Shown: positions 34,635 through 45,653 of the stretch, one piece after another
How positions within the stretch are numbered: the stretch's first letter is position 1
How the letters are laid out: each line of letters opens with the position of its first letter
NCBI RefSeq assembly: GCF_014646095.1
Contig: NZ_BMMU01000003.1
Coordinates: 186,001-250,000, forward strand
Direction: 5' to 3'
DNA from: Streptomyces lacrimifluminis
GTDB taxonomy: Bacteria > Actinomycetota > Actinomycetes > Streptomycetales > Streptomycetaceae
DNA length: 64,000 bases
The notes under the pieces: model-generated
Databases searched by the model: none
What the model was told of the DNA's origin: nothing
The model's input: the letters and a program-made list of their open reading frames with translations, nothing else
Translations under genes and position numbers: made by a program

Positions 34635-35415
34635 TCCCGCGGAAGCTCCCGTCGCGGTGCGTCATGCGGAGGAGGTCATGGGGACCGTCTTCTCCTTTGA
34701 CGTCCGCGGCGGGGAACCCCGTGCGGTCCAGGTGGCGTTGGCAGCAGCTATCGCCGGACTGCACAAGGTCAACGAGGTGTTCAGCACCTATCGCGAGAAC
34801 AGCCAGATCTCCCGGCTCGCGCGCGGCGAGATCTCCGTCGCCGACTGCGACCCGGAGGTCGCCGAGGTGCTCGACCTGTGCGCCGAGGCGGAACGGGTCA
34901 GCGAGGGGTGGTTCAGTCACACCTACCAGGGGCAGATCGACCCGACCGGACTGGTCAAGGGCTGGGCGGCGGAACGCGCGGCCAGAACGGTGACCGCGGC
35001 CGGCGTGAGCGGGGTCAGCGTCAACGGCGGCGGGGACGTCCAGCTGTGCGGTGCGCCTGGCCCCCAACGCCCTTGGCGGGTAGGCGTGTCGGACCCGCTC
35101 CGCCCCGGCGGCCTGGCGGCCGTGGTCTCGGCGGCGGGCGCCGACGAACTGGCGGTGGCCACCTCCGGCACGGCGGAACGCGGCACCCACATCGTCGACC
35201 CCCGCACCGGCAGATCCGCGGTGACGGACCTGTTGGCGGTGACGGTGGTGGCCCCGAACCTGACATGGGCGGACGCCTGGGCGACTGCGGCGTTCGCGAT
35301 GGGGTCGAGGCAGGCGCTGAGTTGGCTGGAGTCGCTACCGGACGTGGAGGCCCTGCTGATCACGGCGGGCGACGAGGTCAGGTGCACCGGGGGCCTGGCC
35401 AGACGACTCGGCTGA
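34627..35415 (+). CDS. apbE: FAD:protein FMN transferase (ApbE family)
   Basis: 262 residues. The GTG at 34627 overlaps the FMN-binding gene's end by 8 bases, so loader and substrate are coupled. VMGTVFSFDVRGG, FSTYRENSQISRLARGE, DPTGLVKGWAAERAA, SVNGGGDVQLCG and TSGTAERGTHIVDPRTG are the ApbE motifs for FAD and Mg2+. ApbE moves FMN from FAD onto the Thr of S-G-A-x-x-T. It has no signal peptide of its own that I can see, which is unusual since many ApbE proteins act outside; it could act before export or be carried. Confidence 0.9.
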   Translation: MVDPAEAPVAVRHAEEVMGTVFSFDVRGGEPRAVQVALAAAIAGLHKVNEVFSTYRENSQISRLARGEISVADCDPEVAEVLDLCAEAERVSEGWFSHTYQGQIDPTGLVKGWAAERAARTVTAAGVSGVSVNGGGDVQLCGAPGPQRPWRVGVSDPLRPGGLAAVVSAAGADELAVATSGTAERGTHIVDPRTGRSAVTDLLAVTVVAPNLTWADAWATAAFAMGSRQALSWLESLPDVEALLITAGDEVRCTGGLARRLG

Positions 35416-35427
35416 GGGAGTCCTACC

Positions 35428-35472
35428 AGGGGCGCGGGGAACTGCGCGACAAGCCACAGCGGCCCCGCACCC
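35428..35472 (-). repeat. Dispersed 3'-end repeat, copy R5 (inverted)
   Basis: The plus strand reads aggggcgcggggaactgcgc with gacaagccacagc, the reverse complement of the core. Between the convergent apbE and argR genes. Confidence 0.74.
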
Positions 35473-35485
35473 AGAACTCGGCCGC

Positions 35486-36022
35486 TCAATGGTTCTTCTG
35501 AGCCAGCGCCAACAAGTGATCGGCCAACGCCTGACCCCCCACGGGATCCCGGCTGATCAGCATCAACGTGTCGTCCCCGGCGATCGTCCCCAGGATGTCG
35601 TGCAACTCGGCCTGGTCGATGGCCGAGGCCAGGAACTGCGCAGCCCCCGGCGGGGTCCGCAGGACCACGAGATTCGCGGACGCCTCCGCGGAGATCAGCA
35701 ACTCCGCGGACAGCCGCCGCATCCGCTCCTCCTTCGCCGACTCCCCCAGCGGAGCGCGCGGTGTACGGAACCCGCCCTCGCTCGGCACCGCGTAGATGAG
35801 ATCGCCGTCGGTGTTACGGATCTTCACCGCGTTCAGTTCGTCCAGGTCCCTGGAGAGCGTCGCCTGCGTGACGGTCAGCCCGTCGTCCGCGAGCAGCTTC
35901 GCCAACTGACTCTGCGACCGCACCGGTTGCCGGTTGAGGATGTCCACGATCCGGCGGTGGCGTGCGGTGCGGGTCTGCGGTACGGCAGGCCCCGCGTGCT
36001 CGTGATCCTGCGCCTGCGTCAT
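35486..36022 (-). CDS. argR: Arginine repressor
   Basis: 178 residues. N-terminal winged helix with [25 protein letters not shown]-terminal hexamerisation/arginine domain with [15 protein letters not shown]. It represses arg operons with arginine as co-repressor, binding ARG boxes found here upstream of argC and argG. ATG at 36022; 21 bases after argD, the last gene of argCJBDR. Slightly longer than E. coli ArgR by an N-terminal extension. Confidence 0.95.
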   Translation of the reverse strand: MTQAQDHEHAGPAVPQTRTARHRRIVDILNRQPVRSQSQLAKLLADDGLTVTQATLSRDLDELNAVKIRNTDGDLIYAVPSEGGFRTPRAPLGESAKEERMRRLSAELLISAEASANLVVLRTPPGAAQFLASAIDQAELHDILGTIAGDDTLMLISRDPVGGQALADHLLALAQKNH

Positions 36023-36043
36023 CGTCGTCGTCTCATTCCCCGG

Positions 36044-37249
36044 CTAGTCCTTCCCGTCAACCACGTCGAGCACTCCGGGAAGTGCCTGGAGGAACGCGTC
36101 CACTTCGGCGTCACCGATGTTCAGCGGCGGCATGAGCCGAATGACATCGGGAGCGGGCGCGTTCACCAGGAACCCGGCGTCCTGAGCCGCCTGCTGCGCC
36201 TGGGGCGCGAGGGGCTCGTTGAGCACGATACCCAGGAGAAGTCCCGCACCCCGGACACCATCGATCAACGGGTGGCCCGCACCCTCGATTCCGTCCCGCA
36301 ACTTCTCGCTCTGCCGCTTGACGTTCTCCAGCAACCCCTCGTTCTCGATGGTGTCGAGTACGGCGAGTCCCGCGGCGCAGGCGACCGGGTTGCCGCCGAA
36401 CGTCGTACCGTGCTGGCCGGGCTGGAGCAGGTCGGCGGCGCGGCCGAAGGCGACGGTCGCGCCGAGGGGCAGTCCGCCGCCGAGGCCCTTCGCGAGGGTG
36501 ACGATGTCGGGCAGGACTCCCTCGTGGGCCTGGTACTCGAACCAGTGTCCGGTACGGCCGACGCCGGTCTGCACCTCGTCGAGGACGAGCAGGGCGCCGG
36601 TCGCGGCGGTGATCGCGCGCGCCGCCTTCAGGTAGCCGGCGGGCGGGACCACGACACCGTTCTCGCCCTGGACGGGCTCGATGATCACGAGGGCGGTCTC
36701 GTCGGTGACGGCGGCGGCCAGTGCCTGCGCGTCGCCGTACGGGACGTAGGTGACGTCACCCGGCAGCGGCACGAAGGGCTCACGCTTTCCGGGCTGGCCG
36801 GTGAGTGCGAGGGCGCCCATGGTCCGCCCGTGGAAGCCGCCCTCGGTGGACACCATGTGCCCCCGCCCGGTCAGCCGGCCGATCTTGAAGGCGCCCTCGT
36901 TGGCCTCGGCGCCGGAGTTGCAGAAGAACACCTTGCCGTGCCGGCCGAAGCGCTGGAGCAGCCGTTCGGCGAGCGCGACGGGCGGTTCGGCGACGAAGAG
37001 GTTCGAGACATGGCCGAGGGAGGCGATCTGGGTGGAGACCGCCTCGACGATCGCGGGGTGGGCGTGGCCGAGCGCGTTCACCGCGATGCCGCCCACGAAG
37101 TCGACGTACGCCTTGCCGTCGGCGTCCCACACCGTGCTTCCCGCGCCGCGGACGAGGGGCAGCCGGGGGGTGCCGTAGTTGTTCATGAGCGCGCCCTGCC
37201 ACCGCTGCGTCAGCTCCTGGTTCGCGCTCGGGTCCTGGCCGGCGTTCAT
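36044..37249 (-). CDS. argD: Acetylornithine aminotransferase
   Basis: 401 residues, class III PLP aminotransferase. The PLP Lys lies in [19 protein letters not shown]. It makes N-acetylornithine from N-acetylglutamate semialdehyde and glutamate. ATG at 37249 overlaps the argB stop by four bases. Typical length. Confidence 0.94.
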   Translation of the reverse strand: MNAGQDPSANQELTQRWQGALMNNYGTPRLPLVRGAGSTVWDADGKAYVDFVGGIAVNALGHAHPAIVEAVSTQIASLGHVSNLFVAEPPVALAERLLQRFGRHGKVFFCNSGAEANEGAFKIGRLTGRGHMVSTEGGFHGRTMGALALTGQPGKREPFVPLPGDVTYVPYGDAQALAAAVTDETALVIIEPVQGENGVVVPPAGYLKAARAITAATGALLVLDEVQTGVGRTGHWFEYQAHEGVLPDIVTLAKGLGGGLPLGATVAFGRAADLLQPGQHGTTFGGNPVACAAGLAVLDTIENEGLLENVKRQSEKLRDGIEGAGHPLIDGVRGAGLLLGIVLNEPLAPQAQQAAQDAGFLVNAPAPDVIRLMPPLNIGDAEVDAFLQALPGVLDVVDGKD

Positions 37250-38153
37250 GCGTCATCCCCCTCTTCCTCCGCATCGGGCACGACCATCGTGCCGATACCC
37301 TCGTCCGTGAAGATCTCCAGCAGGATCGAGTGCTGGACCCGGCCGTCGATGACGCGGGCGGTGTTCACTCCGTTGCGCACGGCGTGCAGACAGCCCTCCA
37401 TCTTCGGCACCATGCCGGAGCTCAACTCCGGGAGCAGCTTCTCCAGCTGGGAAGCGGTGAGGCGGCTGATCACCTCGTCGGAGTTGGGCCAGTCCTCGTA
37501 GAGGCCCTCGACGTCCGTGAGGACCATGAGGGTTTCGGCGCCCAGTGCCGCAGCGAGTGCCGCAGCCGCCGTATCAGCATTGACGTTGTAGACATGTCCG
37601 TCGTCCTGGCTACGGGCGATCGACGAGACGACCGGGATACGGCCGTCGGCGAGCAGTGCCTCGATCGCGCCCGTGTCGATCGCGGTGATCTCGCCCACCC
37701 GCCCGATGTCGACCAACTCTCCGTCGATCTCGGGCAGATGCTTGGTGGCGGTGATGGTGTGCGCGTCCTCGCCGGTCAACCCGACGGCGAGCGGCCCGTG
37801 TTGGTTGAGCAGCCCGACCAGCTCCCGCTGGACCTGCCCGGCCAGCACCATGCGTACGACGTCCATGGCGTCCTCGGTGGTGACCCTGAGGCCCGCCTTG
37901 AACTCGCTGACGATGCCGTGTCTGTCGAGGGCGGCGCTGATCTGCGGGCCGCCGCCGTGCACGACGACGGGTTTGAGGCCGGCCTGGCGCAGGAAGACGA
38001 CATCCTGGGCGAAGGCGTCCTTCAACTCGTCGTTCACCATGGCGTTTCCGCCGAACTTGATGACGACGACCTTGCCGTTGTGACGGGTCAGCCAGGGCAG
38101 CGCTTCGATGAGGATCCTGGCCTTGGGCAGGGCGGTGTGCTTCCGCGTGGTGC

Positions 38154-38157
<4 letters not shown>
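37246..38157 (-). CDS. argB: Acetylglutamate kinase
   Basis: 303 residues of the amino-acid kinase fold: [21 protein letters not shown] and GLTGEDAHT. It phosphorylates N-acetylglutamate with ATP, normally the arginine-inhibited step. ATG at 38157 overlaps argJ's stop by four bases (38154-38157). Confidence 0.95.
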
Positions 38158-40385
<2,228 letters not shown>

Positions 40386-40430
40386 TGGTGGATCAATATG
40401 CGGCGCCGGGCAGGCCCGAACGAACACCCT

Positions 40431-40463
40431 ACCGATGATCATGGCCATGGCATGATCATCGGT
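40431..40463. promoter_or_regulatory. Perfect 13-bp inverted repeat at the ComB-family start
   Basis: Arms accgatgatcatg (40431-40443) and catgatcatcggt (40451-40463) are perfect, with a 7-base centre gccatgg. It ends exactly one base before the ATG at 40464 and contains another in-frame ATG at 40452. It could be an operator over a leaderless promoter, or an RNA hairpin at the start. Confidence 0.6.
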
Positions 40464-41240
40464 ATGCGTGAGGACTTTCTCCAGTCCGGGTACGGGGTCC
40501 GCTTCGAGTGGGGGCCGGCCGGCGCGCGGCACCTCGCCCGCGAGGTGTCCTGCCTGGTCGTCGTCGATGTGCTGTCGTTCACGACGTCGGTCTCGGTCGC
40601 CGTCGAGGCCGGTGCCCGCGTCTTCCCCTACCCGTGGCGCGACGGCACGGCCGCGGCCTTCGCCGAGCGGCAGGACGCCCGGCTCGCCGTCGGCCGCAGG
40701 GCGGTCGGTCCCGACACCCCCTGGTCTCTCTCCCCGGCGGCGCTGCGCCGGGCGCCCTTCGCCGCCCGGCTGGTGCTGCCGTCGCCCAACGGCTCGGCCA
40801 TCTCGGCGGCGGCCGACGACCGGACGAGGGTGGTGGCCGCCTGCCTGCGCAACGCCACCGCGGTGGGCGCGTGGCTCACCGAACAGGGGTACGGAGCCGC
40901 CGAGCGGCCGGTCGGGGTGATCGCCGCCGGTGAGCGCTGGCCGGACGGCAGCCTGCGACCGGCCCTGGAGGACCTGCTGGGGGCGGGCGCCGTAGTCGCC
41001 TCGCTGGACATCCACGGCAGCGGCCGGACGTCCTTCTCGCCCGAGGCCGGCACTGTCGCCACCGCCTTCACCGCCTCTCCGGACGTCGCCGCCGATGTGC
41101 TCGCGAGCGCCTCGGGGCGGGAACTGGTCGACGGCGGGTTTCCCGAGGACGTGGCGATCGCGACGGAGGTGGAGGTGAGCGCGGTGGTGCCGGTACGCGT
41201 CGACGGGGCGTTCGTCGCGGCGGCGGATACGACCGGCTGA
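40464..41240 (+). CDS. 2-phosphosulfolactate phosphatase (ComB) family protein
   Basis: 258 residues from the ATG at 40464; an in-frame ATG at 40452 lies inside a 33-bp inverted repeat and no Shine-Dalgarno is visible. The ComB fold is seen in CLVVVDVLSFTTSVSVAVEAGARVFP, LVLPSPNGSAIS, CLRNATAVGAWL and VGVIAAGERWPDG. ComB makes sulfolactate in coenzyme M synthesis in archaea; actinobacterial members have unknown substrates, so function should stay open. Divergent from argC. Confidence 0.78.
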   Translation: MREDFLQSGYGVRFEWGPAGARHLAREVSCLVVVDVLSFTTSVSVAVEAGARVFPYPWRDGTAAAFAERQDARLAVGRRAVGPDTPWSLSPAALRRAPFAARLVLPSPNGSAISAAADDRTRVVAACLRNATAVGAWLTEQGYGAAERPVGVIAAGERWPDGSLRPALEDLLGAGAVVASLDIHGSGRTSFSPEAGTVATAFTASPDVAADVLASASGRELVDGGFPEDVAIATEVEVSAVVPVRVDGAFVAAADTTG

Positions 41241-41249
41241 ACCCGGTTC

Positions 41250-41285
41250 GGGCGGCCCAGGCACCCTCCGGCACCTGGACCGCCC
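41250..41285. terminator. Terminator between convergent ComB-like and GH51 genes
   Basis: Imperfect 12-bp stem: gggcggcccagg (41250-41261) with cctggaccgccc (41274-41285), one mismatch. It lies between two gene ends and can serve both. Confidence 0.68.
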
Positions 41286-41314
41286 GTCCGGTCAGCCCCT
41301 CTGCGCTCTCCCCG

Positions 41315-43792
41315 TCACCCCTTCTTGATCCGCAGGAAGGTGACGGAGTTCGCCGGGAACGTGTACGTGAACTTTTTCGCGACACCCGTGAACGTCGACT
41401 TCACCGGCGCCACCGGTGTGGCCGTCTCACTGTTCACCGCGTCCGGCGCGGCGGCCAGCGTGGTCACCACGGCCTTGGACCCGACCTTCGCCTTGCCGAG
41501 GTCGATCGCCGTACGGGCCTGCGCCGCCTGGGCGTTGACGACCTTGACGATCAGGTCGCCGCTCTTCGCGTCCTTGGTGACGATCTGACGGAACGGCTCG
41601 GCCGGCTTGTCGTCGGTGAAGCTGCCCCACTCCTGGCCGTCGAGATAGAGGGTGACCTGTCGGCCCCGCACCTTCACGTCGATGTCGTACGCGCGGCCCG
41701 TCTCGATCGAGCCGGCCTTGGACACGAGCGTCGACTTGCCGCCGTCCGTTGCCTGTTCGACGGCGTTCAGGGTGTTGTTCCAGCCGCCCAGGTTCCACCA
41801 GTAGTAGTTGCCCGTGTCCTTGACGCCGAAGGCGACGAGAAAGCCCTCCCTGCCGGACTGCTTGGTGGCCTTCACATGCAGGTCGTAGTCGTGCCAGGCG
41901 GGGTCGCCCGCGGACACCATGGTGTTCTCGGCGGCGACGTCCGTCTGGACGTACTGCCCGTCCTGGACCGCCCAACTCCCGCCCCCGGTATGGGTCCACC
42001 GGGAGGCGTCACCCGAGAAGTCGTCGGTCAGCAGCGCCGTGCCGTCCGCGCCGGTGACCTTCACATCGTCGTACGCCGCCGTGGTGGCCCACGTCGACAG
42101 ACCGACGGCTCCGGAGATCGGGCCGCTCACCGAGGGCGTGCCGGTGGCGGTGGTGGGCACCACGCGGTCGCCGACGTTGTTCATGAACAGCTTCTGCACC
42201 TCGTACGAGGCCGAGCCCCAGGACGCGTGGTTGTTGAACCAGATCATGTCGGGGCGCCACTGCACGTAGTCCTCGTTGGCCAGCAGAGGGGCGTACGAGG
42301 CGAGCTTGACGACGTCCGCGTTGCGCTCCAGACCGGTCATGAACGCGGCCTCGGTGAGGGCGTTCTTGAAGGTGTTGCCCTGGGAGGCGTACTCCCCGAG
42401 GAAGACCTTGGGGCCGCTGCGGTCGTAGGAGTCGTAGCGGTCGTTGTTCTGGAGGAACCACTGCGGGCTGTTGTAGTAGTGCTCGTCGACCATGTCGACG
42501 TTGGCGTCCCGGTTGAGCTTCCAGGCGGTGTCGAAGGTCGAACCACTGTCGTCCGGGCCGGAGTTGGAGATGATGGTGATGTCCGGGTACCTGGCCTCGA
42601 TGGCGGTGCGGAACTCCGTGAAGCGGGCGAAGAACTCGTTCGGCAGGTTCTCCTCGTTGCCCACCTCGATGTGCGTGAGGCGGAAGGGTTCGGGGTGGCC
42701 CATCTGCGCCCGCTTGCGACCCCACTCGCTGGTCACCGGCCCGTTGGCGAACTCGATGAGATCGAGGGTGTCCTGGATGTGCCGCTTGAGCAGCGCCTCG
42801 TCGACGACGGCCTGGTTCTGCCCGCAGCCGGTGACCAGTGCCGGGACGACGGGCAGCGGCATCGCGCCCATGTCCTCCGAGAACTGGAAGTACTCGTAGT
42901 AGCCGAGCCCGTAACTCTGGTTGTAGCCCCAGACGTTGGAGTTGGTCGCGCGTTGCTCGACCGGTCCGACGGTGTCCTTCCACTGGTACGAGCGCCGGCG
43001 CTCCCAGTTGGACGCCTCGCTGTAGTCCTGCATGGAACCGGTGTTGACCAGGCAGCCGCCGGGGAAGCGGACGAAGCCGGGGTCGAGCGCGGCGATCTTC
43101 TCGGCGAGGTCCTCGCGCAGCCCGTGCCCCTTGTAGGTGTCCCGGGGGAGCAGCGAAATCATGTCCAGGGCAACGGAGTTGTCCGTCGCGACGGTCAGCC
43201 GCCCGGCGGTGCTGGAGCGGGTCGCGGTGAACCGCGCCCGGTATTTGGCCCAGCCGCCCTTCACCGTGACCTGGCGTACCTCGGCGAGGGTGCCCTCGGC
43301 GTCGGCGAGGGACACGGTGAGCGCGCCGGCCCGGTCGGCTCGGGCCCAGACGGAGAAGTCGTACTTCTTGCCGCTCTCGACCCTGATCCCGGTGTTGTAA
43401 CCGGAGTTGGTGACGGACGAGCCGGCGCCCAGGGAGAGGTAGGTGCGGTTACGGGTGTTCAGACGGCCCTCGTCGTCCTGGGCCGTCGCCGTACCGCTGA
43501 CGGCCCAGGAGGTGAGGGGCGTGTACGAGCGGTTGTCGGCGGTGGAGTACTCGAAGGACCGGTTCTGCACGAGTTCGGCGTACAGGCCGCCGTCGGCGGC
43601 GCGGTTGATGTCCTCGAAGAAGACGCCGTACATCGTGTCGTCGATCCTGGCGCCCTTGGTGGCCCGGTCCACGGTGATGGCGTAGTCGGTGACGTCCACG
43701 GCGCCGGCCGGGGCGGGGACGACCGCCGATACCGCCAGGAATGCGGTGGTGACTGTGAGACCTAGTCTCCAGCGGGTGCTTGTGCGTGACAT
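41315..43792 (-). CDS. Secreted alpha-L-arabinofuranosidase (GH51)
   Basis: 825 residues, ATG at 43792. Signal peptide LGLTVTTAFLAVSAVVPAPAGA, an early sugar-binding region (about 85-215, CBM4/9-like), and a GH51 catalytic barrel about 220-540. The acid/base is Glu380 in VGNEEN and the nucleophile Glu467 in FLGEYASQG. A LamG/DUF1080-like beta-sandwich (about 610-760, ending KRVRGRQVTLYLDGQEWGS-like) follows, then the GH51 C-terminal beta domain. It would release arabinose from arabinoxylan or arabinan. The extra internal beta-sandwich is uncommon. Stands alone. Confidence 0.87.
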   Translation of the reverse strand: MSRTSTRWRLGLTVTTAFLAVSAVVPAPAGAVDVTDYAITVDRATKGARIDDTMYGVFFEDINRAADGGLYAELVQNRSFEYSTADNRSYTPLTSWAVSGTATAQDDEGRLNTRNRTYLSLGAGSSVTNSGYNTGIRVESGKKYDFSVWARADRAGALTVSLADAEGTLAEVRQVTVKGGWAKYRARFTATRSSTAGRLTVATDNSVALDMISLLPRDTYKGHGLREDLAEKIAALDPGFVRFPGGCLVNTGSMQDYSEASNWERRRSYQWKDTVGPVEQRATNSNVWGYNQSYGLGYYEYFQFSEDMGAMPLPVVPALVTGCGQNQAVVDEALLKRHIQDTLDLIEFANGPVTSEWGRKRAQMGHPEPFRLTHIEVGNEENLPNEFFARFTEFRTAIEARYPDITIISNSGPDDSGSTFDTAWKLNRDANVDMVDEHYYNSPQWFLQNNDRYDSYDRSGPKVFLGEYASQGNTFKNALTEAAFMTGLERNADVVKLASYAPLLANEDYVQWRPDMIWFNNHASWGSASYEVQKLFMNNVGDRVVPTTATGTPSVSGPISGAVGLSTWATTAAYDDVKVTGADGTALLTDDFSGDASRWTHTGGGSWAVQDGQYVQTDVAAENTMVSAGDPAWHDYDLHVKATKQSGREGFLVAFGVKDTGNYYWWNLGGWNNTLNAVEQATDGGKSTLVSKAGSIETGRAYDIDVKVRGRQVTLYLDGQEWGSFTDDKPAEPFRQIVTKDAKSGDLIVKVVNAQAAQARTAIDLGKAKVGSKAVVTTLAAAPDAVNSETATPVAPVKSTFTGVAKKFTYTFPANSVTFLRIKKG

Positions 43793-43925
43793 GGATACTC
43801 CGCGGCTCTGTCGATGCAGTTCGGGATACCGGACAACGATCAGCACTTCGAACGGCAACATAGGTATGTGACCGGAGTGCGTCAATGGGGCGCGCGACAA
43901 CCGGAGGTTCAGGAGAGGCGGCGAC

Positions 43926-44387
43926 ATGGGCGACTTCCGGCCAGTGCCTGATGTGCTGCCGTATCTGGCGGGGAGCTGGCGGCTGGAACGGTCGGTGCGG
44001 GATCTCGCGAGCACGGACGAGGGGACCTTCACCGGCACCACGACGTTCAGCCCGTTGCACGGCGGGAGCCCGCGCGGCCTGCTGCACCACGAGTCCGGCA
44101 CGTTCGTGTGGCGGGGCGTCGCCCGCCCCACCGAGCGGACCCTCCATTTCCTCCCGGGCACCACGCCCGGCACGGCGGACGTCCGTTTCGCGGACGGCCG
44201 CCCGTTCCACGACCTGGACCTCACCTCGGGCCGATGGATCACCGGCCACCTCTGCGCGGCCGATCTCTACCGGGGAGAGTTCACGGTCCTCGACGGGGAC
44301 CGCTGGCGGACGGTGTGGCGGGTGGCGGGCCCCGCCAAGGACCTCGTCCTCACGACGGAATACGCCCGCGCCCGATCGGGCGGCTAA
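43926..44387 (+). CDS. DUF6314-type protein
   Basis: 153 residues, ATG at 43926 with GGAGAGG upstream. It reads PDVLPYLAGSWRLERSVRDL ... GTFTGTTTFSPL ... DLTSGRWITGHLCAADLYRGEF and resembles the DUF6314 family as I recall it, probably a lipocalin-like beta-barrel. Function unknown. Its end overlaps the convergent gene at 44384 by four bases. Confidence 0.68.
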   Translation: MGDFRPVPDVLPYLAGSWRLERSVRDLASTDEGTFTGTTTFSPLHGGSPRGLLHHESGTFVWRGVARPTERTLHFLPGTTPGTADVRFADGRPFHDLDLTSGRWITGHLCAADLYRGEFTVLDGDRWRTVWRVAGPAKDLVLTTEYARARSGG

Positions 44388-44977
44388 CCGCGCGTCGCCT
44401 GCGGGAAAGCACCTTCGAAACGCAGGTTCCAGCGGCCCGTACGGCCCGTGACGACGGTCGTGGACAAGGGGCGGACGTCGAGGTTCCAGTAGGTCGAGGG
44501 CGGTGCCTTCAGGGCGTAGACGAGGGCGGCCCGGATGACCGAGGGTTCGGCCACGGCGACGATCCGGCCGTTGTCGTCGGCGGGCCGGGTGTCGAGCCAG
44601 CCGCCGACGCGCGAGACGAAGTCCACTAGAGACTCACCGCCGTGGGGCGTCGCGCGCGGGTCGGCGAGCCAGGCGTCCACGGACTCGGGCTCCCGGGCCA
44701 TCGCCTCGCCGAGGGTGAGTCCGCGCCAGCGGCCCATGTCGCAGTCGCGGAGGGCCAACTGGACGAGCGGCCCGTAGCCGAGCGCGTCCCCGGTGGCCCG
44801 GCTGCGGGGCGTCGGCGAGCAGTAGCGCAGCTCGGCCGCCGCCAGCGGCAGCAGATCCTGGGCGGCGCGCTGCACCTCGTCCCAGCCTGCCTGGTCCAGC
44901 GGCCGGTCGTCGTCGAAGCGCTCGGCGAGCAGCGGGGAGCTGCGCGCGGCGGCGACGAACGTGACCCGAAGTTGCAT
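44384..44977 (-). CDS. Histidine-phosphatase-fold protein lacking catalytic His residues
   Basis: 197 residues. The alignment to the histidine phosphatase family is clear: RPLDQAGWDEVQRAAQDL, SPTPRSRATGDALGYG, HGGESLVDFVSRV. However the N-terminal R-H-G is replaced by FVAAARSSP (no His), and the second catalytic site, normally S-H-G-G-V-I-R, reads VAEPSVIRAAL (no His). It is therefore probably not a phosphatase, unless an unusual active site is used. ATG at 44977; partner genes unknown. Overlaps the convergent gene by four bases. Confidence 0.78.
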   Translation of the reverse strand: MQLRVTFVAAARSSPLLAERFDDDRPLDQAGWDEVQRAAQDLLPLAAAELRYCSPTPRSRATGDALGYGPLVQLALRDCDMGRWRGLTLGEAMAREPESVDAWLADPRATPHGGESLVDFVSRVGGWLDTRPADDNGRIVAVAEPSVIRAALVYALKAPPSTYWNLDVRPLSTTVVTGRTGRWNLRFEGAFPQATRG

Positions 44978-45096
44978 GCGGCGATGGTGGGCCGGGAAAC
45001 AACGCAGGTCAAGGGGTGTTACTCAGGAGTTATCGAGGGTCCGCACCGACCCCCACCCGATCGTCACAGAGGCTTTACGTCTGCTCCATGAGGGCT

Positions 45097-45540
45097 TCAC
45101 GCGAAGTGGAGCGCCATCCACCGGTCGGGCTTGTCGAGCGGCCGGAAACCGATCTTCTCGTAGACCCCGTGCGCGTCGTGCGTGGCGAGCAGGATGCGGC
45201 GCACCCCGAGCGCCCCGAGGTGATCGCGCACCTCGCGCACCATCGCCGTACCGATCCCCGTGCCCCGCACCGACGGGTCCACGTACACATCGCACAGCCA
45301 CGCGAAGAGCCCCTGATCCGTCACCACCCGGGCGTACGCCACCTGCTCCCCCGACGTCACGTCGTACACCCCGAAGTTGAGCGAGTGCGGGATCACCTCG
45401 TCGAACTTCTCCCGGGGGCGGTCCAGCGCCCAGTAGGCGTCGGTCGACAGCCACCGGTGAACACGCTCGACATCGACCCGGGCGGGGTCGACGGAGATCT
45501 CGTAACCCTCGGGGAGGGCGGGTACGTCGTCGTCGCTCAT
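45097..45540 (-). CDS. GNAT-family N-acetyltransferase
   Basis: 147 residues, ATG at 45540. Contains ALPEGYEISVDPARV, CDVYVDPSVRGTGIGTAMVREV (acetyl-CoA loop RGTGIG) and YEKIGFRPLDKPDRWM. The pattern is that of small histone/antibiotic-type GNAT enzymes; substrate unknown. Single-gene unit. Confidence 0.88.
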   Translation of the reverse strand: MSDDDVPALPEGYEISVDPARVDVERVHRWLSTDAYWALDRPREKFDEVIPHSLNFGVYDVTSGEQVAYARVVTDQGLFAWLCDVYVDPSVRGTGIGTAMVREVRDHLGALGVRRILLATHDAHGVYEKIGFRPLDKPDRWMALHFA

Positions 45541-45601
45541 GGCGGGAGGTTCCCCCGTCCCGGCCCACCGTGTCGAACCGTTTTCTCACGGCCCGCCCCA
45601 C

Positions 45602-45653
45602 GTCAGAGCACCTCGTCAGAGCACCTCGTCAGAGCACCTCGTCAGAGCACCTC
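45602..45653. repeat. Tandem 13-bp repeat, four units
   Basis: gtcagagcacctc is repeated four times without gap (45602-45614, 45615-45627, 45628-45640, 45641-45653). The stop codon of the minus-strand MocR gene (45642-45644) sits inside the last unit as read on plus, so the array begins in its coding end and extends downstream. Copy number may vary between strains. Confidence 0.9.

Noticed and set aside
45602..45653. CRISPR array
   Set aside because: Units are 13 bp with no spacers and no cas genes nearby.
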